Source: BOG-908 sp963692875
GTDB taxonomy: Bacteria > Pseudomonadota > Alphaproteobacteria > Acetobacterales > Acetobacteraceae
Length of the DNA stretch: 64,000 nt
Direction: 5' to 3'
Assembly: GCA_965198755.1 (NCBI GenBank)
Contig: OZ240673.1
Span: 4,278,001-4,342,000 of the forward strand
The notes below the pieces were generated by a model, which was given only the letters and a program-made list of their open reading frames with translations, was not told the DNA's origin and made no database searches. The translations under genes and the position numbers were made by a program. Below, in pieces: positions 32,575 to 40,386 of the stretch (position 1 is its first letter; every line of letters starts with the position of its first letter).

Positions 32575-33921
32575 ATGTCCGAGACCACCACCCTGGGCCG
32601 CACCCTGCGCGCCAGGCACGTCACCATGATCACCATCGGCGGCATCATCGGCGCCGGCCTGTTCGTCGGCAGCAGCACGGCCGTCGCCACCATCGGGCCC
32701 GCCGCCATCGTCAGCTACGGCCTGGCCGGACTGGTGATCCTGCTGGTGATGCGCATGATCAGCGAGCTGGCCACCGCCAACCCCGGCATCGGCTCCTTCA
32801 CCGAGTATGCGCGGCTCGCGTTCGGCAACTGGGCCGGCTTCACCAGCGGCTGGCTCTACTGGTATTTCTGGGTAATCGTGGTGCCCATCGAGGCGATCGC
32901 CGGCGGCGGCATCCTCCACCAGTGGGTCGCCGTGCCGATCTGGGCCCTGGCGCTGGGGCTGCTCGCGGCGATGACGGCGGTCAACCTGCTCTCCGCCCGA
33001 TCGTTCGGCGAGTTCGAGTTCTGGTTCTCGTCCATCAAGGTGGCGGCCATCGTCGTCTTCATCGTCATCACCGGCGCCTATACGCTGGGCCTCGGCGCGC
33101 CGGCCGGTGCGGGTGGGTTCTCCAACCTGGTCAGCCACGGCGGCTTCGCACCGCACGGGGCGCTCTCGGTGGTCGCCGGCGTCACCAGCGTCATCTTCGC
33201 CTTCGTGGGTGCGGAGATCGTCACCATCGCCGCGGTGGAATCGGCCGAGCCGGCGCGCAACATCGCCCGGCTGACCAGCTCGGTCGCCGTGCGCATCCTG
33301 CTGTTCTACATGCTGTCCATCACGCTCATCGTCGCCGTGGTGCCGTGGGACAGCATCCGCCCTGGCCTCTCGCCCTTCGCGCGCGCGCTGGGCGTCGTCG
33401 GCATACGCGGTGCGGAGACCATCATGAACCTGGTGGTGCTGACCGCGGTGCTGTCCTGCCTGAACTCGGGCCTCTACGTCACCTCACGCGTGCTGTTCGG
33501 CCTGGCGGAAAAGGGCGACGCGCCGCGCTGGCTGGTGGCGCTGAACGCGCGGCGGGTGCCGGCGCGCGCCATCCTGGCCGGTGCGGCGTTCGGCTACCTG
33601 GCGGTCGGCGCCTCGGTGGTCTCGCCGGGCGGCGTGTTCAGCTTCCTGATCAACGCGTCGGGTGCGGTGGCGCTGTTCAACTACCTGCTGGTCGCGCTGG
33701 CGCAGTTGCGCCTGCGCCGTACCTACGAACGCACCGCACCCGAGCGCCTGGTCATCCGGATGTGGTTCTTCCCCTATGCAACCTGGCTCGTGGTGGGCGT
33801 GATCGGCGCCGTGCTGCTGGCGATGGCGGCCTCGCCGGGGACCGCGCGTGCCGAGTTTTTCTCCAGCCTGCTCACCCTGGCCCTGGTGCTGGGCCTGTTC
33901 GCGGCGCGCCGCCGACGCTAA
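32575..33921 (+). CDS. APC-family amino acid permease (GABA permease-like)
   Basis: 448 residues with 12 spans. Starts with MSETTTLGRTLRARHVTMI, then the substrate-break segment IGGIIGAGLFVGSS in span 1. RMISELATANPGIGSFTEYAR follows at spans 2-3, FAFVGAEIVTIAAVESAEPARN in span 6, and LNSGLYVTSRVLFGLAEKGDAP in span 8. These fit the AAT subgroup (GabP, ProY, CycA-type). Compared with the earlier permease at 16105 it is shorter and of a different subgroup. Start ATG 32575 is the first after DHR26. The DedA-like gene follows after 8 bases, so the pair likely form an operon. Confidence 0.87.
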   Translation: MSETTTLGRTLRARHVTMITIGGIIGAGLFVGSSTAVATIGPAAIVSYGLAGLVILLVMRMISELATANPGIGSFTEYARLAFGNWAGFTSGWLYWYFWVIVVPIEAIAGGGILHQWVAVPIWALALGLLAAMTAVNLLSARSFGEFEFWFSSIKVAAIVVFIVITGAYTLGLGAPAGAGGFSNLVSHGGFAPHGALSVVAGVTSVIFAFVGAEIVTIAAVESAEPARNIARLTSSVAVRILLFYMLSITLIVAVVPWDSIRPGLSPFARALGVVGIRGAETIMNLVVLTAVLSCLNSGLYVTSRVLFGLAEKGDAPRWLVALNARRVPARAILAGAAFGYLAVGASVVSPGGVFSFLINASGAVALFNYLLVALAQLRLRRTYERTAPERLVIRMWFFPYATWLVVGVIGAVLLAMAASPGTARAEFFSSLLTLALVLGLFAARRRR

Positions 33922-33929
33922 GCGGGCGC

Positions 33930-34511
33930 ATGCTCCACCGTCTCTACGACCGGCTGATCGCGCTGTCTGCCACCAGGCTGGCGCCGCTATGGCTGTTCTG
34001 CGTCGCCTTTGCCGAGGCGAGCTTCTTTCCGCTGCCGCCGGACCTGCTGCTGATCCCGATGATCCTGGCCCGCCCGGCGCTGGCCTGGTGGCTGGCCTTC
34101 GTGTGCACCGCCGGCAGCGTGCTGGGCGGGCTGCTGGGCTACTGGATCGGCGCCGCGCTGTTCGAGCCGCTGGCGATGCCGGTGGTGCATTTCTACCACG
34201 CCGAGCATGCCTACGCCGCGTTCAAAGCCTACGTTGCCGTCTATGGATTCGTGGCCATCCTGGCAAAAGGCCTGACGCCGATCCCGTTCAAGCTCGTGAC
34301 CATCGCCGCGGGTGCCGCGCATTTCGATCTGGGTCAGTTCGTGCTCGCCTGCATCATCACGCGCGGCGGACGGTTCTTCCTGCTCGAGGCGGTGCCGCTG
34401 CGCATCTTCGGTGACCGGGCGCGCGTGTTCATCGAGGAGCGGCTGGTGCTGGTCACCACGGCGTTCCTGGCACTGGCGATCGGCGGGGTTGTTGCACTTC
34501 GGTTGTTGTAG
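33930..34511 (+). CDS. DedA/YqaA-type VTT-domain membrane protein
   Basis: 193 residues with about four to five spans. The VTT-domain signature is clear: FAEASFFPLPPDLLLIPMIL near residue 30, GSVLGGLLGYWIGAAL, FYHAEHAYAAFKAYVAVYG, and ILAKGLTPIPFKLVTIAAG with the conserved Pro pair. Such proteins act in membrane homeostasis, possibly lipid transport. ATG 33930 lies 9 bases after the permease stop. The stop TAG directly precedes the DHR27 fragment. Confidence 0.85.
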   Translation: MLHRLYDRLIALSATRLAPLWLFCVAFAEASFFPLPPDLLLIPMILARPALAWWLAFVCTAGSVLGGLLGYWIGAALFEPLAMPVVHFYHAEHAYAAFKAYVAVYGFVAILAKGLTPIPFKLVTIAAGAAHFDLGQFVLACIITRGGRFFLLEAVPLRIFGDRARVFIEERLVLVTTAFLALAIGGVVALRLL

Positions 34512-34540
34512 GAAGCAAACGGTTCTTCTTTGAAAGAGAG
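34512..34540. repeat. DHR27, left-arm fragment
   Basis: AAGCAAACGGTTCTTCTTTG, then AAAGAGAG, a decayed GTTC-type arm directly after the DedA-like stop. DHR28 follows immediately. Confidence 0.5.
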
Positions 34541-34738
34541 CGGACTCACACCTTCGACGTCCGGCAGGAAGGCAAGGCCTTCTTTTCTGAAGAAAAGAAG
34601 CAAAAGACTTTTGGTACGGCTGTCGCGGCGTTTTTTTCAGCGCGCGCCCAAGGGAACAAAAGTTTTTTGGTTCTTTTTTTCAAAAAAGAACCGCTTGCTT
34701 TGCTTGTCACCAGCTAAACCTTCGACGGTTTGTAGTAT
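34541..34738. repeat. DHR28, complete with a decayed right terminus, beside the IS element
   Basis: CTTC-type left (TTCTTTTCTGAAGAAAAGAA), GTTC-type right arm, middle CGGCTGTCGCGGCG and GCGCGCCCAAGGG. The right flank GTCACCAGCTAAACCTTCGA, then CGGTTTGTAGTAT, is a mutated form of the DHR35 end. The IS630 element begins about 43 bp further on. Confidence 0.8.
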
Positions 34739-34780
34739 GACCTAATGGCCGCCAATACACATCCGCGTAAGTGTCCGTTA

Positions 34781-35951
34781 TACCAACCGCCCTAAACGCT
34801 GACCTGTGCCCATTCTCGGGTGGCGATTGAGGTTAGCCGTTCTGGCATGGCCATCAATGCGTTCCATGCGACACAGCAGGCGTCGACAATCTCTTCGTAG
34901 CTGTCCCACACGCGATGGCTGAGCCAATTACTGCGGAGGTATTGCCAGACATTCTCAACCGGATTGAGTTCCGGCGAGTAGGGCGGCAAGGTCAGTAGCG
35001 TGATGTTTGAGGGCACGATCAGGCGCTCGGACGGCCGATGCCAGCCGGCGCCGTCGACCTGCATCAGGCAGTGGGCGCCAGGTGCAACATGGCGGCTGAC
35101 TTCAGCAAGATGCTGGCTCATGGCTTCCAGGTTGACCGAAGGCATGACGATCCCCGCACCCACGCCGCGCGCCGGGCACACCGCGCCAAATAGGTAGGCC
35201 CAGGTGTAGCGGCGATCGCGCGGTGCAGCCGGTCTGCTGCCGCGCGGCGCCCACACGCGGGTCAGCGTGCCCTGCTGGCCGACGCGGGCTTCATCCTGCC
35301 ACCAGATCTCGAGCGGTTTGCCGGCGGCATGGGGCGGCAGGGCGGCCGCGATCAGGTCGGCAAAGTTTTTTTGTGTGTCGCCTGGGCGGCCGGGTCCTGC
35401 TCGGGATGGAACGGCCGTACGCTCAGCTTGCGGAACGCCAGCCTGGCCAGCAACTTGCCGACGCTGCGTTCATGATAGTGCACAGCGAAGTCCGACTGCA
35501 GGCGCGCCTGCAGATCGCTGCATCGCCAACGGACAACGCCGTCCCGCGCCAGATCGGGACCTTGCTCCACCAGCGCCTTGAACGCCGCGAGCTGCTCAGG
35601 CGTCAACTGCGCCGGACGGCCTGGACTGCGACGGTTGGCCAGGCCGTCGAGGCCTTCCTCGTTGTAGTGGTGCACCCAATCGCGCAGCGTCTGCCGGTCC
35701 ATGCCGCAGGCCTCGGCGGCCTCGGTCCGCGGCCGCCCTTCCAGCACGAGCGCAATCGCCAATAAGCGCCGCACGACCGCTCCATCATTGCAGCGCGACG
35801 CCTCACGGCGCAGGTCAAAAGCTGATCTGTCTAGACGCGTGACCGGCACCGGCTTGCTCATTTCTGACCCCCGAATCGGATGACCAGACCAGAGAATCAC
35901 AAAATCAGCCGCGTGGGTACAATCGCGAGTCATCCTATTGGGCGGTTGGTA
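34781..35951 (-). mobile_element. IS630-family insertion sequence, complete
   Basis: Terminal inverted repeats TACCAACCGCCC (34781-34792) and GGGCGGTTGGTA (35940-35951) are perfect. The outer TA on each side is the expected TA target duplication, leaving an element of 1167 bp between. It carries one transposase gene in two overlapping frames. Ends, size, TA target and a frameshifted DDE transposase all fit IS630. Inserted between DHR28 and proB. Confidence 0.93.
34792..35861 (-). CDS. IS630-family transposase, two frames joined by a -1 shift
   Basis: Frame A (ATG 35861 to a stop at 35352) encodes an N-terminal helix-turn-helix and winged-helix part: MSKPVPVTRLDRSAF, DRQTLRDWVHHYNEEG and LANRRSPGRPAQLTPEQ. 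Frame B holds the catalytic domain: EIWWQDEARVGQQG (first Asp), CLMQVDGAGWH (second Asp) and LPPYSPELNPVENVW (Glu). A run of seven A on the coding strand (positions 35366-35372) sits where a -1 slip joins THKK directly to NFADLIAAALPP, giving a 356-residue product. This is a programmed frameshift arrangement known in IS630 elements rather than damage. The stop TAG overlaps the terminal repeat. Confidence 0.88.
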
Positions 35952-36088
35952 TTACTTCGTCGGTCCGGGTCCAAGCTGCCGTCCTGCCGCGCGGCCATTG
36001 TCATACAGTGACGCCGCCGCTCGCGACGGATCGTCATGCGACGCCGCGACGCAGACGCGACCACGAAGGCGGTGATAGAGCCATCCCC
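35952..36088. other. Leader of proB beside the IS end
   Basis: A short non-coding gap between the IS right end and proB. In many alphaproteobacteria proB follows obgE; no trace of obgE is seen on this side of the IS. Whether the IS replaced the native promoter cannot be told. Confidence 0.45.
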
Positions 36089-37204
36089 ATGCCGCCCCGT
36101 CTGCAAGACGCTCGCCTCCTCGTCGTCAAGCTCGGCAGCGCCCTGGTGGTGGACGCAGCCCGTGCCGCCCCGCGGGAAGCCTGGCTGGACGGCCTGGCCG
36201 CCGACCTCGCCGCCGCCCGCCGCCGCGGCACGCAGGTCATCATCGTCTCCTCGGGCGCCATTGCGCTGGCACGGCACGCGCTGGGCTTGACGCAGCCGCG
36301 CCTGCGGCTGGAGGAGAAGCAGGCGGCCGCCGCGGTGGGCCAGATTCGCCTGGCGCAGGCCTGGAGCCAGGCGCTGGCGGCGCACGGCATGGTCGCGGCC
36401 CAGCTGCTGCTGACGCTGGGCGACACCGAGGACCGCCGCCGCTACCTCAACGCGCGCGCCACCTTGCGCACGTTGCTCGCCATGGGCTGCGTGCCCGTCA
36501 TCAACGAGAACGACAGCGTGGCCACCGCGGAGATCCGTTTCGGCGACAACGACCGCCTCGCCGCGCGCGTGGCCGAGATGGTGCAGGCCGACCAGCTGGT
36601 GCTGCTCTCAGACATCGACGGGCTCTACACCGCAGATCCCAAGGCAAACCCTGACGCGCGTCACCTGGCAGTGGTGGAGCAGCTCACCCCCGAGATCGAG
36701 GCGATGGGCGGCGACCCGCCGTCCTTTTTCTCGTCCGGCGGCATGCGCACGAAGCTGCTTGCCGCCCGCATTGCCACCCAGGCCGGCACCGCCATGGCCA
36801 TCGCGCTGGGCCATCGCGACCGCCCGCTCGCCGCTTTGGCAGAGGGCGCGCGCTGCACCTGGTTCCTGCCGGCGGCAGAGGGCCGGTCGGCCCGCAAGCG
36901 CTGGATCGCCGGCAGCCTGCAGCCGGCCGGAAGCTACACGGTGGATGCCGGCGCCGCCCGCGCGCTGGCTGCCGGCCGCTCGCTGCTGCCCGCCGGGGTG
37001 CGCGGCGTGCAGGGAGATTTCGTCCGCGGCGATGCGGTGCTGGTGCTCGGGCCGGCCGGCGAACGCCTGGCGCAGGGGGTGACCTCGTACGGATCGGTGG
37101 ACTCGGCGCGGGTGGCGGGCCACCGGTCAGACCAGATCGAGGCGCTGCTTGGCTGGCGAGGGCGCGACGAGCTGATCCACCGGGACGATCTGGTGTTGCT
37201 GTGA
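36089..37204 (+). CDS. proB: Glutamate 5-kinase
   Basis: 371 residues; phosphorylates glutamate in the first step of proline synthesis. The amino-acid kinase domain shows LVVKLGSALV, IVSSGAIALARHALG, VPVINENDSVAT, FGDNDRLAARVAEMVQAD and SDIDGLYTADP, then GGMRTKLLAARIATQAG. The C-terminal PUA domain (about 280-365: GSYTVDAGAARAL, GDAVLVLGPAGE) is present. ATG 36089 gives MPPRLQDARLLVVKLG. The next gene upstream is the IS element, 137 bp away. Confidence 0.93.
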   Translation: MPPRLQDARLLVVKLGSALVVDAARAAPREAWLDGLAADLAAARRRGTQVIIVSSGAIALARHALGLTQPRLRLEEKQAAAAVGQIRLAQAWSQALAAHGMVAAQLLLTLGDTEDRRRYLNARATLRTLLAMGCVPVINENDSVATAEIRFGDNDRLAARVAEMVQADQLVLLSDIDGLYTADPKANPDARHLAVVEQLTPEIEAMGGDPPSFFSSGGMRTKLLAARIATQAGTAMAIALGHRDRPLAALAEGARCTWFLPAAEGRSARKRWIAGSLQPAGSYTVDAGAARALAAGRSLLPAGVRGVQGDFVRGDAVLVLGPAGERLAQGVTSYGSVDSARVAGHRSDQIEALLGWRGRDELIHRDDLVLL

Positions 37205-37261
37205 CGCGGCCGCGACGTCCGTGCTGACGCATTCGGCGTGAGACAGCGGCAGGTAAGCGGT

Positions 37262-37398
37262 AGAAAGCAAGGCCTGCTTTTTTGAAAAAAAGCAGCAAAA
37301 AACTTTTGGTCCGGCTGTCGCGGACTCTCCCTCGGCGTGCACTCCAGGGAACAAAAGTTTTTGGTTCTTTTTTTCAAAAAAGAACTGCTTGCCTGCTC
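37262..37398. repeat. DHR29, complete with the CTGC hairpin variant
   Basis: The left hairpin reads CCTGCTTTTTTG / AAAAAAAGCAGC instead of CTTC/GAAG, so both sides of the stem changed together. The middle is GGCTGTCGCGGACTCTCCC; the right arm is GTTC-type with one T fewer. Lies in the 304-bp gap between proB and ndh. Confidence 0.85.
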
Positions 37399-37508
37399 TT
37401 AGAGCGCTTGCCCGCAAGCGCGGCCTCCGGCGCGGTGCCAAGCACGCCGTGCGCCGCAAACCAACAACCCAGCGTGGCTTGCCGTGTTGAACCGCTACGC
37501 CATCAGGA

Positions 37509-38903
37509 ATGCAATCGATGAACCGCCGTTCTGCCACCCCGGCCATGATGTCCGTCCTGGCCGCCGGAGCTGCGATGTTCCTGGTGGCACGGGTGACGAA
37601 GCCGCGCCGCGCCCCTGCCGCGCTAGCCGGCCGGCAGCGCTGCCGCGTGGTGGTGCTGGGTGCCGGCTTCGGCGGCCTGAACGCCGCGCTGCCGCTGGCG
37701 CGCTCCGACGCGGTCGAGCTGACGGTGATCGACGTGCAGAACCACCATCTGTTCCAGCCGCTGCTGTATCAGGTCGCCACCGCTGCGCTCTCGCCGGCCG
37801 ACATCGCCTCGCCCGTGCGCGACGTGATCCCGGCGCTGCCGCGCACCCACGTCATGATGGGCGCGGTCACCGGCATCGACACCGGCGCGCGGTGTGTCCT
37901 CTGCTCCGGCCAGCGTGTGCCCTATGACGAGCTGATCGTCGCCACCGGCTCGCAGCCGAGCTATTTCGGCAACGACGACTGGGCGGCCTTCGCGCCGGGG
38001 CTGAAAACGCTGCACGACGCGCTGGACCTGCGCGGCCGCATCCTGCTGGCCTTCGAACGCGCCTGTGTCGAACAGGACCGCGCCGAGCGTGACCGCCTGC
38101 TGACCTTCGTCCTCATCGGCGCCGGGCCGACCGGGGTGGAGATGGCCGGCTCGATCGCGGAGCTGAGCCGGGAGACGCTGGCGCAGGACCACGAACTGAG
38201 CCAGGTGACCCCCAGGGTCATCCTCATCGAGGCCGGCGAGCGCGTGCTCGAGACGTTTCCGGAGGACCTTTCCGACGCCGCTGCCCGCGCACTGCAGGCG
38301 CTGGGGGTGGAGATCCGCACCGGCACCAAGGTGACCGGGATGCAGGACGGGGTGGTGCAGCTTGAGCACGGCTCGATCGCGGCCGCCACCATCGTGTGGG
38401 CCGCCGGCACCATGGCGACCCCCGTGGCGCAATGGCTGGACGTCAAGCCGGGCCGTGGCGGCCGTGTCGAGGTCGGGCGGGACCTGGTGGTGCCCGGTCA
38501 CCCGGGGGTGCGGGTGATCGGCGACGCCGCCTTGGCCAAGGGGCCGGACGGCAAGCCGCTGCCCGGCCTGGCGCCGGTGGCCAAGCAGCAGGGCGAATAC
38601 GCCGCCCGCGTCATCCTGCGCCGCCTGGCTGGCCGGCCGGCGCCGCCTGCGTTCCGCTATCGCGACTACGGCACGCTGGCGACGATCGGACGCGCCAAGG
38701 CGGTAGCCGAGTTCGGCCCGCTGCACCTGAAGGGCTTGCCGGCCTGGCTGCTCTGGGCGGCGGCGCACATCTTCTTCCTGATCGGCTTCCGCAGCCGGGT
38801 CATGGTCAGCCTGCAATGGGCGTTCGAATTTCTGGCCGACCGGCGGCCGGGGCGGCTGATTGCGAGCGCGGAGTCGCCGATTGGTGCGCCGGTTAGGAAG
38901 TAA
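37509..38903 (+). CDS. ndh: Type II NADH dehydrogenase
   Basis: 464 residues; single-subunit membrane-associated flavoprotein passing electrons from NADH to quinone without proton pumping. The N-terminal ~30 residues form a hydrophobic stretch, then the FAD motif VVVLGAGFGGLNAALPLA, HHLFQPLLYQVATAALSP (quinone-site region of the NDH-2 family), the NAD motif FVLIGAGPTGVEMAGSIAEL, a VRVIGDAALAKG near the FAD, and APVAKQQGEYAAR. A C-terminal amphipathic/hydrophobic region (WLLWAAAHIFFLIGF) anchors it. Start 37509 or ATG 37518. The TAA stop lies in the first bases of DHR30. Confidence 0.92.
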   Translation: MQSMNRRSATPAMMSVLAAGAAMFLVARVTKPRRAPAALAGRQRCRVVVLGAGFGGLNAALPLARSDAVELTVIDVQNHHLFQPLLYQVATAALSPADIASPVRDVIPALPRTHVMMGAVTGIDTGARCVLCSGQRVPYDELIVATGSQPSYFGNDDWAAFAPGLKTLHDALDLRGRILLAFERACVEQDRAERDRLLTFVLIGAGPTGVEMAGSIAELSRETLAQDHELSQVTPRVILIEAGERVLETFPEDLSDAAARALQALGVEIRTGTKVTGMQDGVVQLEHGSIAAATIVWAAGTMATPVAQWLDVKPGRGGRVEVGRDLVVPGHPGVRVIGDAALAKGPDGKPLPGLAPVAKQQGEYAARVILRRLAGRPAPPAFRYRDYGTLATIGRAKAVAEFGPLHLKGLPAWLLWAAAHIFFLIGFRSRVMVSLQWAFEFLADRRPGRLIASAESPIGAPVRK

Positions 38904-39064
38904 GCAAAGCCTTCTTTTTTGAAAAAAAGAAGCAAAAAACTTTTGGTCCTGGCGCTGCTGCCGCTGCCTCGTTGCGTCCTGGGACGCCCGGCCGGTGCGA
39001 ATGCGCAAGGAACAAAAGTTTTTTGGTCCTTTTTTTCAAAAAAGGACTGCTTGCTTTCTTTCGT
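38896..39064. repeat. DHR30, complete, between convergent genes
   Basis: CTTC-type left and GTCC-type right arms; the middle is extended and lacks the usual GC stem (CGCTGCTGCCGCTGCCTCGT). The ndh stop TAA lies in its left tail and the SDR stop abuts its right end. Confidence 0.85.
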
Positions 39065-39946
39065 TCAGCCGCCCGTGGCAAACCCCGGATACAAAGTCAT
39101 CCCGCCATCCACGAACAGCGTGGTGCCGGTGACGTAGTCCGACGCGTCCGACGCCAGCCACACCGCCGCCTGCGCGATGTCGTCGGGCTCGCCGATGCGC
39201 TTGTAAGGCACCAGCGTCATCAGGTCCGTGTATGCTTTTTCGGTGTTCCACGCAGCGGTGTTGATCGGCGTGCGGATGGCGCCCGGTGCGATGCTGTTCA
39301 CCCGGATGAAGTGCGGCGCCAGTTCCTGCGCGATGCTCTGCATCATCATCATGATGCCGCCCTTGGACGAGGCGTAGTTGACGTGTCCGGCCCAGGGAAT
39401 CTGCTGGTGCACCGAGCTCATGCAGATCAGCTTGCCCGCGGCCTGCGACACCGACGCCACCACGCCGCGCTTCTTGAATTCCTTGGCCGCCGCCCGGGTG
39501 CACAGGAACTGGCCGGTCAGGTTGATGCCGATCACCGTCTCCCAGTCTTGCAGCGTCATCTCCGGAAACGAGCAGTCCCTCTGCAGCCCCGCGTTGCTGA
39601 CCGAGATGTGCAGCGTGCCGAACTGGGCGATGGCCGCGGCGTACATCGCCTCGACCTCGTCCTCCTTGCTGACGTCCGCCTTCAGGGTAATCGCCTTGCG
39701 GCCCATGGCCTCGATCTTGTGGGCGACCTCCTCGGCCGCCTCGGGGTGCGTGACGTAATTGATCGCCACGTCGGCGCCTGCCTGGGCCAGCCCGAGGGCG
39801 ACCGCCTCGCCGATGCCGGAGTTGGCACCGGTTACGATGGCGGGCTGGCCGGTCAGCACCTGGTTGTAGGGCGCGTGCGGCCGCCGGCTGGCGTCCGGCA
39901 GGGCGGGGGAGGTGGGTTCTTTGGAGTTCAGCGGTGCATCGGCCAT
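39065..39946 (-). CDS. SDR-family oxidoreductase (glucose 1-dehydrogenase-like)
   Basis: 293 residues. Rossmann-fold short-chain dehydrogenase with an N-terminal extension of about 35 residues. TGxxxGxG motif VTGANSGIGEAVALGLA, NAG at SVSNAGLQ, catalytic Ser in ICMSSVHQQIPWAGHVNY, and YASSKGG holding Tyr and Lys. Ends with DYVTGTTLFVDGGMTLYPGF. Best fit is the glucose/ribitol dehydrogenase group, but substrate cannot be fixed. ATG 39946 has a CGGAG site. Convergent with ndh across DHR30. Confidence 0.87.
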   Translation of the reverse strand: MADAPLNSKEPTSPALPDASRRPHAPYNQVLTGQPAIVTGANSGIGEAVALGLAQAGADVAINYVTHPEAAEEVAHKIEAMGRKAITLKADVSKEDEVEAMYAAAIAQFGTLHISVSNAGLQRDCSFPEMTLQDWETVIGINLTGQFLCTRAAAKEFKKRGVVASVSQAAGKLICMSSVHQQIPWAGHVNYASSKGGIMMMMQSIAQELAPHFIRVNSIAPGAIRTPINTAAWNTEKAYTDLMTLVPYKRIGEPDDIAQAAVWLASDASDYVTGTTLFVDGGMTLYPGFATGG

Positions 39947-40134
39947 GGTGGCGCTCCGTTGATGCGGCCTGGCGGCGCCTGTGCACGTGGCGGGATGCAG
40001 AACGGCCGGGCCTTGGGGCAGGACTGACCGAAGTGCGATCAGCATCCGTTGAACAACGAGCCGTTTCGGCGAGCGTTCCGGCGCCTTGGCGTTTTGCGCC
40101 CGACTCAGATTAGCGGGCCAGGGAGGTGGCTCTC

Positions 40135-40300
40135 AAGGAAGCAAAAAAGGCCTTCTTTTTTGAAAAAAAGAAGCAAAAAACTTTTGCTCCTTTTCGCACT
40201 CTCAGCGCGCGTGTTTGTCCGGGGATGCCCGACTGCTGCAAATGCGAGGAGAACAAAAGTTTTTGGTTCTTTTTTTCAAAAAAGAACCGCTTTCTTGCTT
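40135..40300. repeat. DHR31, complete, central stem lost
   Basis: CTTC-type left arm preceded by AAGCAAAAAAGG; middle CGCACTCTCAGCGCGCGTGT and CGACTGCTGCAAATGCGAGG, the variant shared with DHR22; GTTC-type right arm. It lies 87 bp before the start of the unknown gene. Confidence 0.85.
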
Positions 40301-40386
40301 ATCCAGGTGAAAAGCCTGCTTTCCCACGATCATCTTCCGACCGTACCACCGCGTTGCAATACAACGCCCTCCCGGAAGGATTGTCC

